Shown here piece after piece: positions 17,609 to 25,036 of a stretch of DNA of 64,000 nt (position 1 is its first letter; each line of letters begins with the position of its first letter). The notes under the pieces were generated by a model. The model had not been told where the DNA came from and did not search any database. It was given only the letters and a program-made list of their open reading frames with translations. Where the stretch lies: NCBI RefSeq assembly GCF_024721115.1, contig NZ_JAMDHK010000010.1, forward strand, positions 1 through 64,000, given 5' to 3'. A program made the translations under genes and the position numbers. The DNA comes from Salipiger pentaromativorans (lineage in GTDB: Bacteria > Pseudomonadota > Alphaproteobacteria > Rhodobacterales > Rhodobacteraceae).

Positions 17609-17640
17609 GCGGGGCCAACCCAAAGACCGAAAGACAGACA

Positions 17641-17991
17641 ATGACCAAACGCTACAATTCCCGCCCGCATCTTCACGGCGGCGTCGTCCATAACGGCGTG
17701 CTTTACGCCTCGGGCCATGCGGCGACCGATCTCGAGCTCGACATGAAGGGTCAGACCGCCGAGATCTGCGAAAAGCTCGACGCGCTGCTGGCGCAGGTCG
17801 GCAGCGACAAGACCAAGCTGCTTCAGGCCCGCGTCTATCTCTCGGACATGTCCGCCAAGGCGCAGATGAACGAGGCCTGGATGGAATGGCTCGACACCGC
17901 GCATATGCCGTCGCGCGCGGCCATCGGCGGCTGCGATCTGGGCGACCCGAAACGCCTGGTGGAAATCGTGGTGACCGCCGCGGTCGACTGA
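17641..17991 (+). CDS. RidA/YjgF-family enamine/imine deaminase
   Basis: 116 residues. The pattern HLHGGVVHNGVLYASGHAAT near the N terminus, an internal QTAEICEKLDALLAQVGSDK helix and the end segment RLVEIVVTAAVD fit the YER057c/YjgF trimer fold. The usual active-site arginine segment is divergent here (MPSRAAIGGCDLGDPKRLVE), so it belongs to a subfamily other than archetypal RidA. RidA proteins hydrolyse reactive enamines and imines from PLP and flavin enzymes. Flanked by a DadA-like gene and a permease gene. No strong Shine-Dalgarno precedes the ATG. Confidence 0.85.
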   Translation: MTKRYNSRPHLHGGVVHNGVLYASGHAATDLELDMKGQTAEICEKLDALLAQVGSDKTKLLQARVYLSDMSAKAQMNEAWMEWLDTAHMPSRAAIGGCDLGDPKRLVEIVVTAAVD

Positions 17992-18002
17992 GCCTTGCGC
18001 AT

Positions 18003-18069
18003 GCGCGGCCCCCATCCCCGTGGGCCGCGCCGACTGCCGGGTCGCGCGTCCCTTTCGGCGCGACCCGGC
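18003..18069 (+). other. tandem hairpins between ridA-like and permease genes
   Basis: Two perfect stems in series: a 9-bp stem (18003-18011 with 18022-18030) and an 11-bp stem (18036-18046 with 18059-18069). The second ends only 6 nt before the GAAAGGA Shine-Dalgarno of the next gene. No U-tracts, so attenuation of translation or an RNA-processing boundary is more likely than termination. Confidence 0.5.
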
Positions 18070-18088
18070 CTTTCGAAAGGATGCATCC

Positions 18089-19096
18089 TTGCTCCGTTAC
18101 CTTCTGGGAAAGCTGGCGGTGCTGGTCCCGACCTTCTTCGGCATCACCGTCGTCGCCTTCGGGTTCGTCCGGGTGCTGCCCGGCGACCCGATCATGCTGA
18201 TGGCCGGCGAACGCGGCCTGACACCGGAACGGCATGCGCAGCTGATGGCGCAATACGGCTTCGACCGGCCGCTCTGGCAGCAATATCTCTCCTATCTCGG
18301 AGACCTGTTACGGGGCGATCTCGGCACCTCGCTCGTCACCCACCGCCCGGTGACCGAGGATTTCCTGACCTTCTTTCCCGCCACGATGGAGCTGGGCCTC
18401 TGCGCCATGGCGCTGGCGATCTGCATCGGCCTGCCGCTGGGCGTGCTGGCGGCGGTGAAGCGCGGTAGCTGGTTCGAGCAGATCTCGATGTCCGCCGCGC
18501 TGGTCGGCTATTCGATGCCGATCTTCTGGTGGGGCCTGCTGATGATCATCCTGTTTTCCGGCACCCTGGGCTGGACCCCGGTCTCGGGCCGCATCTCGCT
18601 GATGTATTATTTCCCGCAGGTCACCGGCTTCATGCTGATCGACAGCCTGATCTCGGGACAGGCGGGCGCCTTCCGCTCGGCGGTGCAACATCTGATCCTG
18701 CCCTCGGTGGTGCTGGCCACGATCCCGACGGCGGTGATCGCGCGGCAATCGCGTTCGGCCATGCTGGAGGTGTTGTCGGAGGATTTCGTGCGCACCGCGC
18801 GGGCCAAGGGGCTCGGCCCCGCTCTGGTGGTGGGCCGCCACGCGCTGCGCAATGCGCTGATCCCGGTGGTCACCGTGATCGGGCTTCAGGTCGGTTCGCT
18901 CATGGCGGGCGCCATCCTCACCGAGACGATCTTTTCCTGGCCGGGCATCGGCAAGTGGATCGTCGATTCCATCTCGAAACGCGATTACCCGGTGGTGCAG
19001 GGCGGCCTGCTGGTCATCGCCGTGGTGGTGATGATCGTGAACCTGATCGTGGATCTGCTCTATGCCGTCATCAACCCGAGGATCCGTCATGGCTGA
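18089..19096 (+). CDS. peptide-type ABC permease (DppB-like), TTG start
   Basis: 335 residues if started at TTG 18089. That start is chosen because GAAAGGA lies 7 nt upstream and the resulting N terminus MLRYLLGKLAVLVPTFFGIT is the canonical DppB beginning; in-frame starts further upstream lie within the tandem hairpins. Six membrane spans and the EAA loop (DFVRTARAKGLGPALVVGRH) are visible, as is LPGDPIMLMAGERGLTPE in the periplasmic loop. It overlaps the next permease gene by 8 bp. Confidence 0.88.
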   Translation: MLRYLLGKLAVLVPTFFGITVVAFGFVRVLPGDPIMLMAGERGLTPERHAQLMAQYGFDRPLWQQYLSYLGDLLRGDLGTSLVTHRPVTEDFLTFFPATMELGLCAMALAICIGLPLGVLAAVKRGSWFEQISMSAALVGYSMPIFWWGLLMIILFSGTLGWTPVSGRISLMYYFPQVTGFMLIDSLISGQAGAFRSAVQHLILPSVVLATIPTAVIARQSRSAMLEVLSEDFVRTARAKGLGPALVVGRHALRNALIPVVTVIGLQVGSLMAGAILTETIFSWPGIGKWIVDSISKRDYPVVQGGLLVIAVVVMIVNLIVDLLYAVINPRIRHG

Positions 19097-20000
19097 TCCC
19101 GTCACGCTCGCCACAGACGCCCCCGACACCGGCACCGCCCGCGCCGCGCTGGCCGGATTCTGGAGCGATTTCCGCCGCAACCGGGGCGCCGTGATCGGGC
19201 TCGCGGTGATCGGCCTGCTGGTGCTCGTCGCGCTCTTCGCGCCGCTGCTCGCGCCGCACGACCCGACGCAGCAATACCGCGATGCGCTGCTGCTGCCGCC
19301 GGTCTGGGAGACCGGGGGTCGGGGCGCCTATCTGCTCGGCACCGACGCGCTTGGCCGCGACATCCTCTCGCGGCTGATCTTCGGCGCGCGCTATTCGCTG
19401 CTGATCGGGCTGATGGTGGTGACTATCGCGCTGACCGGCGGCATCGCCATCGGGCTGGTATCGGGCTATTTCGGCGGCTGGATCGACACGCTGATCATGC
19501 GGGTGATGGACGTGATCCTCGCCTTCCCCTCGCTGCTGCTGGCGCTGGTGCTGGTGGCGATCCTCGGCCCCGGGCTCACCAATGCGATGATTGCCATCGC
19601 GCTGGTGCTGCAACCGCATTTCGCCCGGCTCGCGCGCGCCAGCGTGATGAGCGAGAAGACCCGCGAATACGTGGTTGCTGCGCGCATCGCCGGGGCCTCG
19701 CCGCTGCGGCTGATGGTGTGGACGATCCTGCCCAACTGTCTCGCGCCGCTGATCGTGCAGGGCACGCTCTCCTTCTCCACCGCGATCCTCGACGCCGCCG
19801 CGCTCGGCTTTCTCGGGCTCGGCGCGCAGCCGCCCACCCCGGAATGGGGCACCATGCTCGCCGATGCGCGCGAGTTCATCCTGCGCGCCTGGTGGGTCGT
19901 GACCTTTCCCGGCCTCGCCATCCTGATCACCGTGCTGGCGATCAACCTGTGCGGCGACGGGCTGCGCGATGCGCTCGATCCCCGGCTCAAGAGGAGCTGA
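19089..20000 (+). CDS. peptide-type ABC permease (DppC-like)
   Basis: 303 residues from ATG 19089. The N-terminal OppC segment (FWSDFRRNRGAVIGLAVIGL) is followed by LLGTDALGRDILSRLIFGAR, the DppC hallmark, and the EAA loop EYVVAARIAGASPLRLMVWT. Ends LRDALDPRLKRS, typical for the family. Forms the transmembrane heterodimer with the upstream permease. The start lies within the upstream gene, giving tight coupling. Confidence 0.9.
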   Translation: MADPVTLATDAPDTGTARAALAGFWSDFRRNRGAVIGLAVIGLLVLVALFAPLLAPHDPTQQYRDALLLPPVWETGGRGAYLLGTDALGRDILSRLIFGARYSLLIGLMVVTIALTGGIAIGLVSGYFGGWIDTLIMRVMDVILAFPSLLLALVLVAILGPGLTNAMIAIALVLQPHFARLARASVMSEKTREYVVAARIAGASPLRLMVWTILPNCLAPLIVQGTLSFSTAILDAAALGFLGLGAQPPTPEWGTMLADAREFILRAWWVVTFPGLAILITVLAINLCGDGLRDALDPRLKRS

Positions 20001-20001
20001 G

Positions 20002-20823
20002 ATGTCCCATCTTCTCGAAATCCGCAACCTGACGGTGACATTCGACACCGCCAAGGGCCCGCTCACCGCCGTCTCCGGCATCGACCTGCATGTCGATGGG
20101 GGCGAGGTGCTGGCCATCGTCGGCGAAAGCGGCTCGGGCAAGTCGGTGGCGATGCTGGCGGTGATGGGGCTTTTGCCCGACACCGCCACGGTCCGCGCCG
20201 ATCTGGTGCGCTTCGACGGCACCGATCTCATGGCGCTGAGCCCGCGCGCCCGCCGCCGCATCATCGGCCGCGACATCGCGATGATCTTTCAGGAGCCCGT
20301 CGCCTCTCTGAACCCGGCCTTCACCGTCGGCCTCCAGATCGGCGAGGTGCTGAAAAAGCACCAGGGGCTTGGCCGCGCCGCCCGCCGCGTGCGCACGCTG
20401 GCGCTGCTGGAGGCGGTCGGGCTGCCCGACCCGGTGGCCAAGCTCACGGCCTTTCCGCACCAGATGTCCGGCGGCCAGTGCCAGCGGGTGATGATCGCCA
20501 TGGCCATCGCCTGCGCCCCCAAGCTGCTGATCGCCGACGAGCCGACGACGGCGCTCGACGTGACCATTCAGAAGCAGATCCTCGACCTGCTCATCGACCT
20601 TCAGGAGGAGAGCGGCATGGGGCTGATCATGATCACCCACGACATGGGCGTGGTGGCGGAAACCGCCGACCGCGTTGTCGTCCAGTACCAGGGCGTGAAG
20701 CGCGAGGAAGCGGACGTGCTGTCGCTCTTCGAGACGCCGCAGGATTCCTATACCCGCGCGCTGCTCTCGGCCCTGCCGGAGCGCGGCGGCGACGGGCCGC
20801 TCGACGGGGTGACGTTCCAATGA
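20002..20823 (+). CDS. peptide-type ABC ATPase (DppD-like, short)
   Basis: 273 residues from ATG 20002 with GAGGAG upstream. Walker A GESGSGKSVAML, signature MSGGQCQRVMIAMA and Walker B LLIADEP are intact. It is about 50 residues shorter than typical DppD: the C-terminal oligopeptide-transporter extension with its Cys-rich RC..RC motif is missing, the protein ending soon after TPQDSYTRALLSALPERGGD. Catalytic competence should not be affected. Pairs with the next ATPase; the genes overlap as ATGA. Confidence 0.88.
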   Translation: MSHLLEIRNLTVTFDTAKGPLTAVSGIDLHVDGGEVLAIVGESGSGKSVAMLAVMGLLPDTATVRADLVRFDGTDLMALSPRARRRIIGRDIAMIFQEPVASLNPAFTVGLQIGEVLKKHQGLGRAARRVRTLALLEAVGLPDPVAKLTAFPHQMSGGQCQRVMIAMAIACAPKLLIADEPTTALDVTIQKQILDLLIDLQEESGMGLIMITHDMGVVAETADRVVVQYQGVKREEADVLSLFETPQDSYTRALLSALPERGGDGPLDGVTFQ

Positions 20824-21677
20824 CCGTCCGGCCTCCCATCGTGCTCGAAGCCCAGGGGCTGATCCGAGACTATCCCGGCAAGGGCGGCCTGTTGCGCAAG
20901 GCCAGTCCGGTGCGCGCCCTGAAGGGCGTCGACCTGGTGCTGCGCCAGGGCCGCACCCTGTCGGTTGTGGGCGAGTCGGGCTGCGGCAAATCCACTCTCG
21001 CCCGGATCCTGACGCTGATCGACCCGGCCAGCGGCGGTACGCTCCTTATCGACGGCAAGGCGGTGGACATCGCCCGCTTTCGCCCCTCGGCGGAGTTGCG
21101 GCGCAAGGCGCGGATCGTCTTCCAGAACCCTTATGGTTCGCTCAACCCGCGTCAGAAGGTCGGCGACGCGCTGGCCGAGGAGCTGCTGCTCAACACCGGC
21201 CTCAATGCGGCGGAGCGGCGCGCGCGGGTCGGCGACATGCTGGAACGCGTCGGCCTGAGCGCCGCCCATGCCGGGCGCTACCCGCATATGTTCTCGGGCG
21301 GTCAGCGCCAGCGCATCGCCATCGCCCGGGCGCTGATGGTCAACCCGCGCATCCTGATCCTCGACGAGCCGGTCAGTGCGCTGGATCTCTCGGTACAGGC
21401 CCGGGTTCTGAACCTGCTGGCCGATCTGCAACGCGATTTCGACCTTTCCTATATCTTCATCAGCCACGATCTCTCGGTGGTGCGCCGGATCTCGGACGAG
21501 GTGATGGTGATGCAGGCCGGAGAGGTGGTCGAGCGCGGCAGCCGCGACGCCGTCTTCGGCGACCCGAAACACCCCTATACCCGCCAGCTTCTCGCCGCGA
21601 CGCCCTCGACCGACACCGGCGCCATCCGCGCACGACTGGCCCGCCGGGCCGCGCTGCGTGCCGCACGCGGCGCCTGA
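20820..21677 (+). CDS. peptide-type ABC ATPase (DppF-like)
   Basis: 285 residues from ATG 20820, overlapping the previous stop. Walker A GESGCGKSTLARI, Q-loop IVFQNPYGSLNPRQKVGDAL, signature FSGGQRQRIAIARALMVNPR and Walker B ILILDEPVSALD are all present. The C-terminal Cys extension is again truncated (PSTDTGAIRARLARRAALRA). Completes a six-component importer with the genes at 14901 and 18089-20823. The next gene, an FMN enzyme, follows by 12 bp in the same operon. Confidence 0.88.
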   Translation: MTVRPPIVLEAQGLIRDYPGKGGLLRKASPVRALKGVDLVLRQGRTLSVVGESGCGKSTLARILTLIDPASGGTLLIDGKAVDIARFRPSAELRRKARIVFQNPYGSLNPRQKVGDALAEELLLNTGLNAAERRARVGDMLERVGLSAAHAGRYPHMFSGGQRQRIAIARALMVNPRILILDEPVSALDLSVQARVLNLLADLQRDFDLSYIFISHDLSVVRRISDEVMVMQAGEVVERGSRDAVFGDPKHPYTRQLLAATPSTDTGAIRARLARRAALRAARGA

Positions 21678-21689
21678 CAGGAGACCACG

Positions 21690-22793
21690 ATGACCGAGCA
21701 AGACGAGATCCGTCGTGACGACCGCTATGCCACATCCCGGAAATACGCCTCGATGCGCGGCATCCGCGTGGCGGCGCGGCGGGCGCTGTCGGAGACGGTC
21801 TGGAACTACCTGCATTGCGGCACAGGCGACGAGGTCACCGCCCGTACCAATGTGTCGGCCTTCGACGGCTATCTCTACGAGGTGCCGCTCTTTGCCGGGG
21901 TCGCCAATCCCGACACCAGCACAAGTTTTCTCGGCGAAGCGCTGTCCTTCCCCGCCCTCACCGCACCCTTCGGCGGCGGCGAGACGCTGTTTCACCCCGA
22001 CGGCATGCTCGCCGTGGGCCGCGCCGCCCATGCCGCCGGCATCCGCCAGATGGTGCCCGTCGCCGCCGGACATACACTGGAGGAGGTGCGCGCCGCCTCT
22101 CCCGCCGCGCTGGTCTTTCAGATGACCTTCTGCGGCAGGGAAAACCATGTGATCGACATGATGCACCGGGCCAAAGACGCGGGCTATCGCTATATCTGCG
22201 TCACCTATTCGCCGATCCGCCAGTGGCGCGAGCGCATGATGGAGGATCGCTTTTCCATGCCCGGCGCGGGGGCGCCGTCGAATTTCGGTCCCGGAAAATC
22301 CGACCCGGCGATGCTGCGCGAACTGCTCGATTTCACCGAACCGCGCTGGAGCTGGGAGCAGGCGGCGCGGGTGATCGGCGCGGCCCCCTTGCCCTGCCTC
22401 GTCAAAGGCGTGACCAGCCGTGCCGATGCGCGCGCCGCGCTGAAGGCCGGGGCGCATGGGCTCTATGTCTCCAACTACGGCGGCCGCACCATCGACCGCG
22501 AGCCCGCCGCGATCACCACGCTCGCCGAGGTGCGGGCCGAGGCCGGGCCCGATGTGCCGATTGTCTTCGACAGCGGCATAAGGCGTGGCAGCGACATCGC
22601 CACCGCCCTGGCGCTTGGCGCCGATGCGGTCGCACTGGGCCGCACCTGCGCGCTCGGGCTTGCCGCCGATGGCGAAGCCGGGGTCCGTCGCGTGCTGGAG
22701 CTGCTGAAGGATGAGTTCTGGACGACGCTCGGGCATCTGGGCTGCGCTTCCGTCCGCGGCCTGACACCCGGGATCTTCCGGGCACCGCGATGA
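21690..22793 (+). CDS. FMN alpha-hydroxyacid oxidase-like protein lacking the catalytic His
   Basis: 367 residues with the glycolate/lactate-oxidase TIM barrel: LPCLVKGVTSRADARAALKA (FMN lysine), YVSNYGGRTID, VPIVFDSGIRRGSDIATALA and LGADAVALGRT for FMN phosphate binding. In active enzymes the fourth motif reads SNHGGRQ-D, its His being the catalytic base. Here the codon at 22476-22478 encodes Tyr263. The barrel tyrosine normally in the QLY motif also appears replaced (VFQMTFCGRENH). FMN binding looks intact but normal hydroxyacid chemistry is doubtful. A changed reaction (amine or imine oxidation, or decarboxylation) is possible; its operon partners are two DadA-like flavoproteins and RidA. 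Confidence 0.8.
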   Translation: MTEQDEIRRDDRYATSRKYASMRGIRVAARRALSETVWNYLHCGTGDEVTARTNVSAFDGYLYEVPLFAGVANPDTSTSFLGEALSFPALTAPFGGGETLFHPDGMLAVGRAAHAAGIRQMVPVAAGHTLEEVRAASPAALVFQMTFCGRENHVIDMMHRAKDAGYRYICVTYSPIRQWRERMMEDRFSMPGAGAPSNFGPGKSDPAMLRELLDFTEPRWSWEQAARVIGAAPLPCLVKGVTSRADARAALKAGAHGLYVSNYGGRTIDREPAAITTLAEVRAEAGPDVPIVFDSGIRRGSDIATALALGADAVALGRTCALGLAADGEAGVRRVLELLKDEFWTTLGHLGCASVRGLTPGIFRAPR

Positions 22794-23899
22794 AGGTTGC
22801 GGTCATCGGCGCCGGGGCCATCGGCGCGAATATCGCCTACCGGCTGGCCGAGCGCGGTGCCGAAGTCGTGCTGATCGACGGGCGCGCGCCGGGCTCGGGG
22901 ACCAGCGGCGCCTCCTTCTCCTGGCTGTCTTCTTTTCCGCAGCTTAGCTGGCCCGAGGCCGAGGCGCGGCGACGCCTGCGGCGTTCGGTGAAGGCGCATT
23001 TCGACCGGCTGGCCGAAGAGATCGGCGGCGACTGGCTCGATTGGTGCGGCACGCTGACGACGCAAGGCGCGGTGCCTGAGTTCGACGATGCCGTGGCGCG
23101 CTGCCGCGAGCAGGGCGCGCAGATCGAGATCCTGGGCGCGGCGGATCTGCGCGACGTTGCACCAGAGCTCGCCCTGCCCGACGCCGAGCGCGTCGCCTTC
23201 GAGCTGCGCTCGGGCTGGATCGATGCTCCGGCGATGATCGGGCAGTTGCTGCGGGTCTTCCGCCTGAGCGGCGGCAGCTTGCGGCTGGGCCACGACGTGG
23301 TGGCGCTTGCGATCGGGGGGCCGGGTGCTGCCACGGTCGGTCTTGCCGATGGCAGCCGGATCGAAGCCGATCTCGTGGTCAATGCCGGCGGCGCTCAGGC
23401 GACCCATATCGCTGCCATGGCGGGGCTCGCGATTCCGGTCGCGCTCGTGCCCGGCGTGATGCTCTACGGCGGCGGCGGACGCACCGGCCTGCCGCGTCAT
23501 GTGGTGAACGGCGCCCGCTGGCTGATCCGGCCGGATCGCGCGTTCGGCACCGCCGTCCACTGGCGCGGCGCAGGGCTGACCGCCCGGCACGGCAACAACG
23601 GCCACGACGGCACGGCGATGCTGGCCGATGTCGCGCAAAGCGTGCCCGCACTTGCCGGGGTGTCACCCGCGGCGCACCGCGTGGGCATCAGGGCGATGCC
23701 CCAGGGCGGGCCAGTCATCGGCCGGCTTCCCTGGCTGCCGCGCTATTACTCCGCCGTTTCCCATGGCGGCATCGGTTGGGGTCCGGTCTGGGCAGAGATC
23801 GCCGCCGCCGAGATCCTCGACGGCACATCCGAGGCGGCGCTCGACACCATGCGCCCGGCACGGTTCTATTTCGAAGCCGCGCCAGACAAAGAGGTGTGA
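22790..23899 (+). CDS. second FAD-dependent DAO-family oxidoreductase
   Basis: 369 residues. VIGAGAIGANIAYRLAERGA is the N-terminal FAD fold and SGTSGASFSWLSSFPQLSWP the second conserved block; the C-terminal half contains HRVGIRAMPQGGPVIGRLPW and a final SHGGIGWGPVWAEIAAAEIL segment. It resembles glycine/D-amino-acid oxidases. Overlaps the FMN-protein gene as ATGA and ends the operon. Together with the gene at 16505 this gives two non-identical DAO-type enzymes in one operon, suggesting successive oxidations or two related substrates. Substrate unknown. Confidence 0.82.
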   Translation: MKVAVIGAGAIGANIAYRLAERGAEVVLIDGRAPGSGTSGASFSWLSSFPQLSWPEAEARRRLRRSVKAHFDRLAEEIGGDWLDWCGTLTTQGAVPEFDDAVARCREQGAQIEILGAADLRDVAPELALPDAERVAFELRSGWIDAPAMIGQLLRVFRLSGGSLRLGHDVVALAIGGPGAATVGLADGSRIEADLVVNAGGAQATHIAAMAGLAIPVALVPGVMLYGGGGRTGLPRHVVNGARWLIRPDRAFGTAVHWRGAGLTARHGNNGHDGTAMLADVAQSVPALAGVSPAAHRVGIRAMPQGGPVIGRLPWLPRYYSAVSHGGIGWGPVWAEIAAAEILDGTSEAALDTMRPARFYFEAAPDKEV

Positions 23900-24147
23900 G
23901 ACCGCATTCCAGCCGGACCGCAGAACAGAGCTTCCTGCCCTGTGCCGGCTACGTGCCTGCCCGGTTCGGACTCTGGCTGAAGAGCGACCCGGCGCAGGAT
24001 GCCGGGACCCGCTTTGACGCCCACAGGAGGGTGATTGCGCTCGAGGACGGTGGCTGTTCTTGCGTGCATGGCGAGGAGATCGCGAAGATGTCGCCGGTGG
24101 ACGGCCAATCTATCGAGGCAAGCAGACGGCCCATGACATGAAGCCGA

Positions 24148-24172
24148 CCGGACGCTCGCTGCGAGCGTCCGG
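24148..24172 (+). other. hairpin downstream of oxidase operon
   Basis: A perfect 11-bp stem (CCGGACGCTCG pairing with CGAGCGTCCGG) with a CTG loop. No T-run follows on either strand. It may still mark the 3' end of the 14901-23899 transcript. Confidence 0.4.
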
Positions 24173-24198
24173 CGCCGGTGAGGTTGCGACGCCCGCCG

Positions 24199-24318
24199 TC
24201 AAATCCGGTCGGGCGTTTCCACGACCCCTTCACTGCGCAAGAGCTTGGCCAGCCAGTCCATGAAGACTTTCAGGCGTTGCGGAAGATGACGTCTGCGCGC
24301 GTAGAGAAAAGACATCGG
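24199..24318 (-). pseudogene. C-terminal fragment of a LysR-family regulator
   Basis: On the minus strand 39 codons read PMSFLYARRRHLPQRLKVFM, then DWLAKLLRSEGVVETPDRI and stop. This is the standard C-terminal end of LysR effector domains (P-L-Y/PSRRHLPxRLRxFxDWLA). Upstream the frame meets a TAG at 24330-24328 after three unrelated codons and no HTH follows, so only the tail of the gene survives. Remnant of a deleted or exchanged regulator. Confidence 0.65.
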
Positions 24319-24373
24319 TGGCACGCTCTACACCATGATCCTGCTGTCGCGGCTGGTCGGACTGCACGCCTAG
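24317..24373 (+). pseudogene. possible C-terminal remnant of a membrane protein (ion-channel-like tail)
   Basis: Plus-strand frame GGTLYTMILLSRLVGLHA then TAG. It resembles the last transmembrane segment and tail of small two-span potassium-channel-type proteins (pattern ...xLYxxILxxRLVGLx). It abuts the LysR fragment on the opposite strand, at 24317-24320, suggesting a junction of two broken genes. Too short to be sure. Confidence 0.25.
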
Positions 24374-24382
24374 CCCTTGCGT

Positions 24383-25036
24383 CTAGCGGCTGTGTGGTCC
24401 CTGACCGCCGGAATTGAGCCCCATTCGCGTGGCGTGCCACGAGGCTTCGGCCCGCGACGAGATGCCGAGCTTGCGGTAGATGGACTTGATGTAGCTCGCG
24501 ACGGTGGTGTTCGCGAGGCCGAGTTCGCGACCGACCTCGCTGTTGCGCAGGCCCCGCGCGATCAGGGCAAGCACCTCGGTCTCGCGCTCGGTCAGATCCT
24601 GCCCGGCGGTGGCGTTCGGCCCGGTCAGGCTGAAATGCTCCATGATGCGCCGCGCGATCGACGGTGACAGCGCGGGCAGACCCATGTGGATCTGCCGGAG
24701 CTGGTGGATCAGAAGGGTGGCCGGGTTCTCCTTGAGCAGATAGCCCTGCGCCCCCGCCGACAGCGCGCCGACGACGCTTGCGTCGTCGCCCATCACGGTG
24801 GTGACCACACAGACCGTGGGGCTTTGCGCATCGCGTAGCTGCCGCAGCAGATCCAGCCCCGACCCGTCGGGCAGACCCAGGTCGATCAGTGCCAGATCGG
24901 GCGCGTTCGGCAGCAGCATCCGGGCCCGGCGCAACGTATCGGCGGTGTCGATCTGCGCATCGGGAAAGACCTCGGCGGCGATCTCTGCCAGCCAGCGCCG
25001 GGTCTCGGAAATATCCTCGACAATCAGGATCCGCAT
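24383..25036 (-). CDS. NarL/FixJ-type response regulator
   Basis: 217 residues. Receiver domain 1-120 with acidic pocket E7/D8, phosphoacceptor D52 (LALIDLGLPDGSG), T80 and K102 (GYLLKEN). LuxR HTH at about 148-207 (LTERETEVLALIARGLRNSE, ASYIKSIYRKLGISSRAEAS). The start shares one base with the kinase stop (TGATG), so the two are coupled. As the divergent neighbours are a surface lipoprotein and its translocator, those are the likely targets (inferred). Not convincingly assigned to any named system. Confidence 0.9.
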   Translation of the reverse strand: MRILIVEDISETRRWLAEIAAEVFPDAQIDTADTLRRARMLLPNAPDLALIDLGLPDGSGLDLLRQLRDAQSPTVCVVTTVMGDDASVVGALSAGAQGYLLKENPATLLIHQLRQIHMGLPALSPSIARRIMEHFSLTGPNATAGQDLTERETEVLALIARGLRNSEVGRELGLANTTVASYIKSIYRKLGISSRAEASWHATRMGLNSGGQGPHSR

